NCBI GenBank assembly: GCA_003640385.1
Contig: RCAB01000069.1
Span: 124,001-188,000 of the forward strand
Direction of reading: 5' to 3'
Source: Setaria digitata
Taxonomy: Eukaryota > Nematoda > Chromadorea > Rhabditida > Setariidae
Length of the DNA: 64,000 bases
In this document: positions 38,894 through 53,267 of the stretch, piece after piece
Position numbering within the stretch: the stretch's first letter is position 1
Layout: the number at the start of each line of letters is the position of its first letter
The notes under the pieces: model-generated
What the model saw: the letters and a program-made list of their open reading frames with translations, nothing else
Told to the model about the DNA's origin: nothing
The model's database searches: none
Position numbers and translations under genes: made by a program

Positions 38894-41800
38894 TCATTTT
38901 CGGTCTGAAACTCGCAAATGAACACTAGTATTTTTTAAATCCCAAGGTTGTGGTGTTGGACTGGGATCACGATCGTCGCTTAAATCGCTTTCATCTCCAT
39001 CACTGACATCTTTGCCATGACTGGTACTTGTCGTTATTCTTCTAAGTGGGCTGTAAACAGAAAAAAATTACTCCAAAGACTGAAATTCCACTCATCAACT
39101 AGTTTTCAATACTACTATTACTATCCCTAACTACGCAGAATTGCAAGACGGCACAAATGAACCATCGTGCCATTATCTAGGACATCTCGGTTTTTCTTTT
39201 ACTGTTCCAAATATATGAATCACCTTTTAGGAGTTACTATATAATCAGAGTAATTTAATTCCGAGTCAACAATAATTTTCGAAATTCAATGAATCATTCT
39301 AAATCCAAACTGAGTGCTTTCACAAAAACCTATTAATTTATGCTCAACCAATTCTCATTAGACCAGAAATTATAATACCGCAAATCCTCACGATCAGCTG
39401 CCAACGACCCACTATCAGACAATAAGTCAGTAACAGTTTTAAATCGCTTTGCTCCACGCCCACGTGTTTTAATGTTACGTTTTCTCACACCGACTATAGT
39501 CACTTCATCTTCCACCGGTGTTAACGGTCCCTCCTTTTTTTCCTCTCCACCTTTTTCTTCCGGTTCTTCATAAAACCTGTAAAAAAAAAGAAAAAAAAAA
39601 CATATCACTTTGAATCATTTGATCTATTTCATTTTCAGGAACACAGAGATTTCCGGAAATTTCCTTTAAATAGTCTCACCTTGTATCATGCTCATAATCC
39701 CATTCTAGTTCGTTACCCTTCTCATCAAAAATATTTAATCCGGGTCGTACTCGATTTCTTCGATTCATCCATTTATAAGTATAACCATCTAAAATTGTGG
39801 TTATTTTTCTATTTCTCAACATTATAATACTGACGATATTATCTAAAAAGAAAAAAGTCAAACGAACCTCTCCCTTACTTTTCCTAACAAAATTATTCCA
39901 AAAAGCTTCCCCAACCAAACAATTTTCCAACTCTCAACTGTTAAGAATACAACTGAAACTAGAAAAAAGACAGGATAATTCATGATTAGGTTTTTACCAG
40001 GATCCATTGAACCTGAAGTACTTCTTCGTCGTACACCCAAAGAACCCTTGCGTCCCTTAAAATTACAGCACTTTTGAAATTTATGAAGAATAAAAATACA
40101 GAAAGAAAGGACGGAAACCAGTAAATTTCATAAAAAATTAAACAGAGAAACTAATATAATCATGAATCAATCATTTCTTCCCTCCTCCCCTTTCCCCTCC
40201 CCATCCTTCCTTTCTCTTTACAACAGAGCATTTCAGTCCAGTCAGTCAGAAGGCTTTTTTTGCCACTCACTCTATTTTTACAAAATTTCACTGGAACTGT
40301 ATGACAATTTTAAAACAAAACATGGAAAATAAGTGGATTAAATGGAGATATTCAAGACAGAAAATAAAATGCCAGAGAATCTGATAAGTATTACGAAGAA
40401 ATGAAAGCTTACTTTTGCTATATCTTCTCTTAAACTAAATCGCAGTATAATCAACCGTTTGTGCCCAACATGTTTAGTTATTACTCGCCATTTCCCTAAA
40501 AATCAATATTTTAGTATTTTAAAATCTTCATTTAAATAGAATAGACACCAAAGCAGTGCTGCAAAAATCTTTAAAAAAAGAAAAAAGTTTCAGGTAAAAA
40601 AAAAAGCTCAACGTAAAAATAAAACTTTGGGAACTCTTCACGATCTAGCTGCTAACTATTTACGCGAAAATCTTTTAAAGACACTTTTTTTGTTATGCAA
40701 CATATAATGTTCATCCTTCCTTACTTCCCTTTCTTACTTCCATCTCCACCAAAAATCAAAGAAGACAATTACGAACACTCAACACCTTTTCAAATGACAT
40801 TCCAGTAAAGTGCTCCTTTAACTTTCTAATTCTTTCTGGGTGATAGTGTTTACTGGAAACAACTAAACTCACCAGGCGGTATTTCAACTTGATCAACTTC
40901 GACTTCGATTACATTGGCTTCTGCATTTTTCTTATCTGGCGATCCTGAAAATGCCTCTTAATTTCTTAGGAAATCCATATTATATGCATGACTTCGACTT
41001 CCAAAGTAAATTGCAAAATTTGTTACCGTTACACACTTTTTCCTGGCTGAGCCTATTGCAATTTTCCGACATGACAAACTAAAAGAAAATATGGAACCTT
41101 TAACCATATTGATCGTTACATCATCCCCTTGCTCCTCTCGCATTTCGCCATCTTCTTCTTCACCACTCTCCGCAACCTCACCCTCTTCCACTTGTCGACT
41201 ACCGCGAATTCGTTTTAATGGTTTCGTCATTTCTAGCATCATCTTAAAATAAAAATATCGCCCACTGTTTAAACTGACGAAAAAAAAAATGCATATAAGA
41301 CAAAATACTCTCCAGCTAAAAACAAGAAACTGCATTTCAAGACTGTTCTATTACTTAAAGTATGTGTCTAAACAATAGCACTTTGTAAAGCTAAACAGGA
41401 AATAATACGAACATTCAGCATTAACTGCTTCTTAAGCTATCAGCAACGGTGAAAAAATGAAAGCTTCTGCACTTACACATCTCGTCTAATGAAATGTTGA
41501 AATAAAATGAAGTTAAGGCAAGGCATCGAAATCACCGAGAAATCTTAGCAAGAAGAATGACTTTGCAGAAAAATGAATAAAGAAATATGCCTACTTTAAC
41601 AACAGCGAAACGATCATTCCAGATAACATTACAGCTCACTTCATCAATCATTTCAACTGCTACTGGATCAAACTCTGCGAACATCCTGAAATGAAGCAGA
41701 AAAAGGCTGGTAAGACTGAAGTTATGGAATCTTTCTGAGAATTCTTTCATCCTCAGTGGAATATTCCCGAATAGTTTTTATATTGCATTAACAATAAGGG

Positions 41801-44800
41801 CCACAAATCTAACACACCGATATCAAATTGCTTATTACTTAAAATTAAGCAGACTCAAGCGATAGCATCACCATACTAACCATATCGTATAGCTGGTCAA
41901 AGCCTTTGCAGGGAATTGTACGGGCGGACACCAGTTGAAAAAAAAAAAAAAAAAGCAGACATCAAAGTCACAATGAACGGTATCCAACAATCCAAAAGTA
42001 CATTTGAAATTGAAAACTTACTTTTCAATTTGGTATGTTGAAAGCCCATCAACACCTCGCACATAGACGGAATGAAGCCGATGGCGAGAACTACACAAAT
42101 GCACATCCATTGAACGATAAAGTTCTTCCACTTGATCTTCTTTCACCTGAAAATTCCTCGTTCTTACCTACATCCTCTCAAACATGTTCGGAAGAATTTA
42201 ACATTCAAAAATAACAATTTTTGGAAAAGAAAGATAAAAGAATGGTACTTCCATTACAACACTAATCGCAGTGGAAGTGTGATTTTTTTTGTTAACAAAA
42301 GGTACACCTGCAACATTCCTTATTCTGGAGATGCTAATATGAAAAAGAAAGGGCTTTTTACTACGATTGATTAATAAACCTTTTGGATGACGCTAAAAAT
42401 CTGACTGAGAATTAGGAAAAACAAAAACTAAAACCTGTCTTCACCATCCACAAATACTCATCAACTCCAAGTCACACTGCCAATCATAACAGCCCCTTCA
42501 TCCCAGAAAATACTACTTCCTTTTCTAACACTGTACCTCTACGTTTTCTTTTTAAATAAACGAGAGGACTAAAGGTAACAAATCCATTCAGACCGCTTAG
42601 ATATTCAACAAAAAAAAAAAAAAAAAAAAACGCTGGGAGGAGATAATTAGATGCTTCTGACATAATTCATATCCCTAGCAAATTCTAAAATGATGAACTA
42701 TCTCATAAGGAATTTTATTTGTATTCATTTGTCTAAGATTTACCTCATACTGTTTTAAAGCGATCCCGCCCCCCAGTAGTTGACTTTACCTTTAACAACG
42801 CTTGCGTATTATTAGCGATATATTGTGGAACAAATATTCCGAACCAACTTCTAGAACAATTTTAGCTCACTCGTTATCGAGTATATGTATATTGTGAAGG
42901 AAGAAAACTCCCTAAGTTTTCCGTCCATAGAGACTCCCCTACTTTTTAAGTAAGACATTAGCAAAGTATCAAAAAGCAGTTGCTGCTTTTACTGTACTAA
43001 AATGCTTGAGAATGATTAAACCGATCCACTACATATAAGACCTTGAAAAATGACCCATAAAAACTTTGTAACGTATCGAATACTGTAAGATAAACACACA
43101 AATTAATTTAACCATATGGGAATCATAAATCATATTACCATTAATCCTGACATTTCCACATTCCTTTCTACTTCCTCCCATTAACCTTCCCACCTACCAT
43201 CTCATTTTGTTTTATGCAGCAGGGAGGCTTAGGACTAAAACTAAAATCAAATATGAGATTCTACGCTTTATATCCTACGTTATTTCACCACCAAAAATCT
43301 CCTAATAATAATGACAAATTGAAATCTTCGTGCATTCATTTGCCTTTGCAACAGTCTTATTTAACATTAGTTTTGATTTTCAACTAAAACAGCTTAAATA
43401 TTCCTGACACTATAGATATACTACATATACAGAACAATGGAAAATGATAAGTAGCATAGGTGAGACTTTACTTTTGGTTATTAACCAAAAAAATGTTTCG
43501 TTAACATTTCCCACATGCACACCATTCGCGATATACTGAGCAAGTTCATCCTCATCCGTCTGTTCATAGCAGAGGCACACCGCCATTTCTCGTCCTCACG
43601 TAAGTCAAATGAAAAAAAGAATACTCACTTTACAATACCTACCAATAAGATGAAGTGAAATTCCAAGTTAAGGGAAAAAAATGTTTAAGAAAAGAAACAA
43701 AAATCCAAACCAGTCTCGGTACCAGTATACCAGATATTGCTTAGAAGTATGTAACTTTAGTACAGTAGAAATTCACATCTTTAAACGTATATGTAAATGA
43801 TATTTATGATCGCCGCCCATATCTTTTGTTTCAGCCATTCTTAACAAAAAACTCCTCTAACAACTTTCATAATGACTTAAAATTTCGTTTAATGCACACG
43901 TGATACTCCGAATGAAGAAAACAATGTCCGGTGATTCCTTCGTACTTACTTACCAGAGACTTCTTAATCACTAATCAAAACACAGTACGATAAACTTCTG
44001 TCGGGGAATTTCTCAAAACCATTATATCACTTAATTAATATACTCATTCATGTTTGCAACTCCGAAAGAAACGCTAATGAAAAACAGCACATGGAACACT
44101 TTTTAGTGATAATTATCTATTGCACACATTTATCATACAAATTGAAACGATAAGATTCTGAGTTGGAATACTCACAACCATACCGGTATAATACAATCCA
44201 ATCCATACTACTGCTACTACAGTTTCAGAGCCCTGAAATAACTACTGGTCGTATCACAGTTCGGCTACTCAGAGCTTTACAACAAACAGAAGTCAAAATA
44301 CCTCAGAAGAAATAAGCAGCGCATTTGTATGTGCATTATGAAAAGAAAAAAAAAAAAACTCCCCGCATTAATAATCATAAATATTGAGATAGGATAACAT
44401 GATCAAGAGGAAAACTTCACTTACGTCAACAATCTGCGGCGGAGGATCAATACCAAAACGTCGAGCATGTGCCAATCGTTTCTCACGTCTCTGGAAGTTT
44501 GATTCCAACAAATACAAACGAACATCACCACGCTGGGATGGAGCGGTCCTTGAATGATCGTCACCCTCGGAGGCGGGGGATGAGTTGTATCGTACACGTG
44601 CATGTCTATAGCGACTTTTCCGCATCCGTTGCTCTTTTCCATGGATCAGTTTTTTAGGCTGTAAACAAATCCATCAACGTCTTATCATCTTTCAAAACTA
44701 TGATAAGAATAAAAATCCTACTTCCCGAGCAGTACCACGGTGAAACCCTAGTACTGCTCAGGAAGTAGAACTTTTATTCTTAAATGTCACCATAGGCTTT

Positions 44801-47800
44801 CCGTACTGGCGTCGAATATTTCAACGCGCAACACAGCCGACATACCGTGACATTTTGACTTGAATGTTTAAAGTGAAAAATTTTGCAAACAGTGTCAAAG
44901 CAGCTGAAAACTTGACTAACCGAGACAGCTGCACTACCAAACAGAAATCACCATTTCAACTCTCTTTAAAAGAGCCCAATTAATTACCATCCAAACGCTA
45001 TACTTCCTGCATCCGTATCAATAACCAATTATGAACAGCCCCTCCAAGTAATGTGCAAGTTGATTGACAAACTGTCAACAGTTGGGGAAAGAGAGGAGAG
45101 CGGTATTGCAGTTCCGATGAAGCAAGCTGAGACGAACACTACCTCTTTTACAGTACTCCGTAAGACGTACACCCTCCCATAATTAACAAAGGGTGTTTTA
45201 TTCTAATGAGGTCTCCACTTGTCCTTCGGATATCTTTCGCCAGAGATACATAAACTGCACTAACACGAGGGTCATACTGTAATAGAGAATTCGACAAAAG
45301 TCGAATAAGCCCGGCGTAATATCAGCGAGTCCTTCCCACATTAAACGCCAATCACTGAAGTCATAAGTTTCTCGCAGTGACCAGCAAACAGAGTTTATCT
45401 ATCTTCCTAGTTTCCCGGATGCTTACCATAAAACACGAATCAAGTTATGAATTCACAAGTATCACAAGGAGCTTGTAAAGCCTTAATTTCAGTAAATCAG
45501 TACAACAACGGTACTGGTCCCTTCCGAGTGCTCAATGTGCAGATATATTTTATGATGGGATAGAACTGGAGAGAGCAATTCATACACGCCCTACAACACA
45601 GAGGCTACTGCCCTTTCCCGATACGAGCAAAAAAAAGGAATCAATAATTACTTCCTCTTTCAATCATCCCACAATTCAATTCAACAACCAAACGCACCGC
45701 CACACACACTCACACATGCGTACACAACTCTCACTATAATTGCTCTCAGTGCCTCAACTATCCGGTCTTTCCCTTCATCTCCGCCAGTCTCCCTTTTGTC
45801 CTCTCAATTTTCACAAATAACGGAGTCACCAAGTGTGCTGCAGTAACAGGACACGAATATACATTCCGTGTCCTTCACCTAAGCACGTACTGCTGCGTAG
45901 AACTGTTCATCATTCTGGACATGTGACAAGAGAAAGTAAGAGAATGATGCACCATTTCAATTCGTGGATCCAAGAAGGAATAGAACGTGGATAATACGAA
46001 GGCGCTCGAACACCTGAAACTTTGCTCACCTACGCTTAAAAGTACTTAGGTTGAGTCGAAGTCCCAGGCGCCGAGCACTTTCTTTGAGCAGATAGGATTG
46101 GAAGATAACCGGTACCACATCAAAGCTCACAGGTAATGAAAATCAAAGATGCCACTCATGAAATGGATCATAACAAAGGCTATTAGAAACAGGTGTAGAA
46201 CACTAGCAACTGACTCATTTGATTTAATGAAACAACATATTTCAGGGGCGAGAGAGAGAGGGTAGATTCATCGAAACAACTTCAAAATCTCCTGTGACAG
46301 TGGTGTCCGAGTTCGAGCGCCATTAATTGCATATAATTTGGTAGTACTATATCACCATATTTTATTTCTCTCCTAGCTGAACAAGAATTCTAAGAATGAA
46401 AAGAAGAGATCAAACTACGGAGATCTAAGCTTATTTTTGATGCAATATTACCGACTTATCGTAGTGACAATAACTACAAGAAAATTGGCCGGTGGTCCAA
46501 TTAAATCACGCAAAAAGCCTTGAACAATCCCGCCTATCCTTTTACCAGTTCTTCCCTACCTACTACTTCTGCTTCCTTACACAAACGTATGCAGACTTTT
46601 TAGGATTAAAGTGTGGGATGGGCAATTGCGATCACTTGAGGTGAATCAAAAATTTACAAACAACCGGCGAGTAAGGTATTCTGTACAACGTCTCGGAAAC
46701 TTGCCAGTGTCTTCAAAAGCAATGAAACAAGGGTGTGATCGATAGATGTTATCAAAATCCAATTTTTATTTCTCGTAGCTGCTGATTCACTCAAACAACC
46801 ATATCTGATAGAGTTAGCTTCTTTCCATCCGGACACATCTCAACCCTCGCTTGTAATCGAGCAGAAAGCATAGAAAACCTTACCAATCGAGGAAGACTTC
46901 CAGCGGAACCGAAGTGAAGGAAGAAGGATTATCACCGCAACTATAACAAAGCAGTACCACTGGAGGCTTGCAGCAGGTAGTGCCACTACCGTCACTACTA
47001 CTGCTAACAGCATCATCACTACCAGAACACGAAGAGTCAGGATATGGCTCTCTGTGGATGTATGTAGTAATGCGATGTAACTCCCATTCCTAATATCTGT
47101 ATGAAGCGCTGCATGAGAAAAGGATGAGGAACCAGAAGCGTACAACCGTGGCGATCGAGACGACGACGGCGATGGCTGATGGGGCTAAAGTGGGTGTTTA
47201 CTAAGCCCTGCCTTGGGGCATGGGCATCAAGCAAAATAAGCAGCCAGCAGCGAGTCAGGGAGCGGGAGCAGCAGCAGCAGCAGCAAGCGGCGTTAGGCCT
47301 CCTCCCCGCAGCCCAGCCCACTCCACCACTCATGAAATTCAATCCGTGTCCCATCTGAGAAGCACTCCACTCATTTCGCATCTATCTCGCCCTGTTCATA
47401 TTTGGTTTCGAGTTTAACTAGCACCCTGCCCATGACCCTTATCCTTATCTCTTCTCTCACCTCTGCACGACTGGCCGGCTAGCAATGCTCACTCCCTCTT
47501 CAAACTAAACCCAAGCAGTCATCTCTACTTATGGCCAACTGAACAATGAGATCTATCCTACTCTTTTGGCTAGCCAATAAGCTTCTACCTAAGCCCATGC
47601 TGACAGTGAGACAGTGACAATCTAATATACACATTAGGTAGAATAATGTATCTGATTTCCTTTCCTCTCCCCTCTACTGTTAAAGAAAAATTTCATTTCT
47701 CATGCTTATGACAACCTAAAATTGTACATTGCCATAAAGTCAACCAGGATGTACTGATGGACCCGAAAGAACATAATCATGAAAAACGAATCCACACTGA

Positions 47801-50800
47801 AGTTAGTAGAAATTCGTCCTCTAGGAAAGAAATGACGGGGAAATGAGACCAACCAACTACGAATGTATATCAAAAGGAAATAGTATATAAATTGTATGTG
47901 TGCATATTATGGAAAGGAAGGTATGTTCTACATGGAAATTGGATAACAAGAATGCATCTTCCCCTCTCCTTCTCACTCTCTCTCTCTCTCTCTCTCTTTC
48001 TGTATTACGTGTTGTATATACACAAAGATTATATGTTTCATATATAATATTGTTTGGAAAAATTTCTTACAAAGAGCGTATCTCCAATTAAGTACATCTT
48101 GACAGATCAAATTTGGAAAGGGTTAGAGAAGCACTAAGCCTATCAGGAAATGTCTTGAACTATTTTAGTTCAATGCATGACATATTGCCAAGATTTGGAC
48201 GCATCCAGTGTTACAACACGACACGTGGAAAATTTGCGCAGATGAAAAAAATCATGCTCAATTCTCGGAGGAAACGAAAAATGTTCACTATCGTAGTAGA
48301 GGAGAGCAGCAAACAAAGTAAGTCGATCGGCAACGTAAGGGTAACAAACACATTGTCTAATCGACAATCGACAAACTAAACAGCGGGGGTGTCAAGTGTT
48401 AGCAAGTGCTATTAAGTTACTAGAAGCACAGCTCTTACCTTCCGAAGTTATCAGAGAGCCAGCATAATGGAATGGAGAGACTAGTAAAAGCAATACTCTA
48501 CTATGACAAAAGTGTCGTTAACGCCGGCATACTTGGAACTGTACTTTTAATCTTGAAAATAAAGATAGAAAGTGTGAAAGAATGGGGAAACAGTGCAATT
48601 TAAAATCAGGATTATAGCAATGGAATGCTGCTAGCTAGCCTAGCAAACAACTAAATTAGCCTAGTTAATGATTAATGCCAACTGAAATATCGTCATTAGT
48701 CAAGCCACACCAGTCCCTGTGAAAATATAAATGCCTGAAGGTGGTGGGGAAAGATTATTCCACAATGACAGTGATAGATAACATGAGGCAAATTACATTC
48801 CAGGATGAGTGATCAGCGCAGCAGTTGTGTCAACAAGACACAACTCAATTCAGAAGGTGGTCAAAGGTTGCCATAGCTACTACAGCACGTAAGGTGTCAT
48901 ATCAGCAGACATGTTCCATTCCCAGTAGATTTGCATCTGAAACAGAAATGAACTCACGTCATCTAAAAGTGATCAGATGAGAAAGTTTAAAGATCACATC
49001 ACCAATGATGTGGTGTTGTCCAGCGACACACTGACATATGCATCGAGAATAATGAAGTGAATGAGCAAAAATGGCCATAACAGCGGAACAGTCGTGCAGT
49101 CTGTACGGCAGTATGGGAAATAGAGGGAAAAAGGCCAAGTACACAGACTGGAAAGCGACGACGTGCAGAAGTGTTCTAATTGGGAAGTGTAGTAAAGGGT
49201 AGAAGTTGTAGAAATGGGTTACAAATGAGGTGCATTTTGAAGAGAAAGTGAAGATGCGCCGCTGTTCAGTTAGGAAAGAAACAAGGAAGGAGTGTTACTC
49301 ATTTCACAAGTCACAAACATGCGGATAGAAGGAAGCAGTGAACTTTTTGCGCAACTCGCAGCAAACGTGGGCAGAGGAAGGAAAGAAAGGCGACTGCTTG
49401 CTGTCCTCCGAGCAAACGACTGCAGACGCAGCAGATGGCCAGCGGAATAGAGTGATCATCACGCTTCGCTGGTCGTTCAAACTGTCGACTGGCAATTGCA
49501 ATTCATCTCATCTTCAGAATGAGTCTGATCGTTATCAGCAGCTGGAATGAACACTTAGACACGTCTTCTTCCACTGGTACATTGTCGATCCCACACAAGA
49601 CCATCGTCAACGAGGGATTCATCACCGACACCAACAGCCAAATAGCAGGATTAATTCACTTCCACAGTTCACTGACAGACTGGCTAGTGCCGAGCACGTT
49701 CCTGTCTGTGAAAGTGACTGACTTGCAGGCAGCAGTACTCCATCACTGAGTAGTAGTACTCCGCAATGAGCGATGTCAGCCAGCAGCTGTCAGTGAAGTG
49801 GACGGATGGGATGACATGTCCCATCACACTGCTCTCAACTTTGCATGAGATGAGAGCAGAGGCAAAAGGAAATCAATGAGGGAATGAATTAGTACAAGAA
49901 GCACTTGAAGAGTCTCCTCAAGCAACAGAGGGAAAGGAGAGGAGAGAGAGACATCATCCTCCACCATCCAGTAAACGAGTGAGAGTAGCGGTCGCAGTAA
50001 TACTAGTAGCAGTAGTAGTAATGGTAATGAGATGGAAACCTGTATTCGATGCAGCATCTAACTCTAACGAACTAACTGGTTACTGGTTGACGAGCTTTAA
50101 CTTCATCTCTCCTCATCTCCATCCCTCGAACCACCTCTTCACTGCCCTCATCATCTTCAGCAACTTACAGCAGTGAACCAGTGTCCGCGGTGCCAATTGA
50201 CGACGACGCTACACTATCACTTAACAGCAGGCAGTGTCACCTCCTTCGTCACACCCTTTCCCTCATTCCACCACTACTATGTAAACTTTCATCAGCTTAT
50301 CCCTCTCCTCCCTTACTTGAGCTTGAGTGTAGAAGAGTACAAGAAGTTAGCAAAGATCTGAAATTACTCTGCGGAAATGCCCCAACAGAACTCACCCTCA
50401 CAAAAGTAGTCTGAATTTGTGTATTGGGATGATTTTAAGCCAAATATCCCTAATTTATCACTTATACTTTGTGCTATTTTATAACGCTACAGAGGATAAT
50501 GTAAGCGGGTAGCAGCAGCTCGTCGTCACAATCAACTGAAAGGGCGTAATCATGGAGAACATCCCTTCCTCTTTAACTAGTTAGTACTACAAGTACCTTT
50601 TCTTCACGACCAATGAAGTTACCGAAAATAAAATTAAACAGAAAACTACATACAATCAATGACATGAAAAATATAGCCTTCCCAAGAATAACACCAAGAA
50701 ACTCGACAATTTAATAAAATGGCATCCAGCAGTAATTATCACTCACAAGACTATTTACGCAAAAGCATTCTGTCCCTATAGTGAAAAGGTCTTTAATTGC

Positions 50801-53227
50801 CTGCTGTCAAAAAATTACAACTATTGAAAACGACACAAAGTAATAAGTGAAACACAACCCTGGTCTCACACAAGTAAACATCATCAAAAATTACCTAAGT
50901 CGTAAGAAAAAGAATATTGGCTTCAGACAGTGAAATATAATGCACAGAAAGTTTACAGTAGTGGGCGATAAACCGATAACAATGTCTCATTCACCACTCC
51001 CGGAAGCATACAATCGCTTGGCAAACGATGGGCACTTTCAGAATCAACTATAGAGATCTGCTACGGTCGTTCGATACCGAAAGTAAACATGTTTTTATGA
51101 CATAAGGTGTTCGAGAGCATTTCTGTTAAAAGTCAACGATAAATTAAAAACTGATTCACTTTGTGTCAATTACGGAAAACTCTCAAGTGATCATAGCACA
51201 TTTTCAAGTATTAGCACTTAATTTTAATTCGAAGCTTAGAAAATACTACTAAAACAAATTTTAATAACATACAAACCGCTACCACTCAATTTATCTTTGC
51301 AATTAGTGAATAAAGTGACAGTAAAACTTTCCATAGATTACTTCTCCCGATAATTGTGATCTCACTTAAGTTACTGCCTTGTAACTTAAGCGATGTAACA
51401 CGGGGTTGGCCTAATCAATTCAGAAATTTCAAATTCTTTCTTTGGTATTGTTGAGTATGATCAAAGCTGCAGCTAAAGTCTGACAAAAGTAACAAACATA
51501 AAGAAATTCCAGCAGAGAAAAAGTATCTCAGACGACCAGTGAAAAACAATTACTAAACTCTAAAATTATATAAGCATACTCTTCTGATCGGCCTAAAGAG
51601 CCTGTTCCAAGAAACCTGGAACGAACTTACCTTGCACTTTATTTGTCCATAACATTTCTCCTAATCCAGAAGTTCCCACTGAAACTCTCCACTCTTTTCC
51701 ACTTCATCTCCCCTCAGCACAAATATTGCGTCTTAGTTGTATCGTTAATTATCCATTAACATATCCATTTTAGCGTAGCTCACTTAGGACAAGAAAAAAG
51801 TAAGTTCCATAAAACTGTAGAACTTAATCGAAAGCACATAAATCTCCGCCATTTAAAATGAACAACATTTAGTACTGCCTATCATTGCTCTACTTAGAGA
51901 AAAACGTCTGAAGTGAGTAGCACCTTTGTTTTTCATTCACTGACATCTGGGAGCATCAGAAGCGAAATTCAATAAATATAACGGTCTCTGCCCCAATAGA
52001 ATCATGCAAGATTTATGAAAAACATTATCATCTGAAAATAGAATAATCACTAATTCTACTTAGGAACAATTTATATCTTATACTGCATCGATTCTAGATG
52101 ATGAAGAACTGAGGAACAGAACTAAACAGTAATAATACTTTTAATCTGAATAACTCTTCAAATTACTTGCCTACTTCCAAAAATCGAAAGTGTATATTTC
52201 CACTTCGAGGAATCAAATTATGCTAAATTTTGACTCAATTGACTTACAAATAATGGATTTATTCATATGATATAATCAGGGTGAAGCAAACACAATTACC
52301 TCTCTCCATTTCATTACTGAGGGTCGTCTTACTCACCATTAATTAAGCAAGGAATAAATACAAAAAGCATGCTATAATGTATTACTAAATAAGGCCACAA
52401 CTTCTCATTTTACAAATAGCGACCCATTAAAAGGCAACAGATCATATGGCTATCATATGTAAGATCCCGACTCGATTAACACGAAGGTAATAAAATTTTA
52501 ACTAGCTTTTTTATTATTTGTGTGAATGATTTTATATTTACTATTGTAAATTCATGGAACGACGTACTAAATCGAAGGACCATAGCTAAAGGTCAGAACT
52601 ATGAACGGCTGCACATATCATCATCTTAATTTCAGGAACAACTTGCTCAAAAGCAAAACATGACAAATTCCCTTACTCGTTAAGAAAGGTTAGCCATATA
52701 ACCAATCTTCACGTGTTTTTACAGAACTATTTAAGTTAGTGTTTCGTGACTCACAACTGGTTAAAAAGTGATTAGTTATGACAGAGATTCTTTGTGGAAA
52801 ATTGATAAAACGAAAATTAAGACCTGCCTGTATGCATCAACATTACATTTTATTTTAGCACAACATGAAAAAACTTATCATTAAGTAAGAAAATGAAAGC
52901 ACAAAAAGAAGTAACAGGAGTGGAAGTAGAAGAGTGAAGGAGGAAGGAAAATAACTTACTAAGAACAAATTTCGGAAAAATTAAAAAACTGACATTAATT
53001 TTTTGTGTAATCTTGTTACCAGTCTAATTATTGCTATAAAAAAAAAAAAAAAAAATACAGGAAATAATGAAATATATAAGTGGTATTCGTGATTTAAGAA
53101 AGTGAGCTTTGTTTCTGCATCTTCAAGAAACAAGAGGGGACAAGGCTAAAAATGACAAATTGACTTTTCAACTAGATAAGGTGGAGGAAACTGCTTTATA
53201 CATACTATATTTTTAGCCAACTTTTAT

Positions 53228-53267
<40 letters not shown>

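Noticed and set aside
47037..47381. Minus-strand open frame of 114 codons with a Cys-rich run
   Set aside because: The Cys run is just the CAG repeat read in reverse. Composition changes abruptly along the frame, there is no family similarity, and it lies inside the NCBP3 intron.
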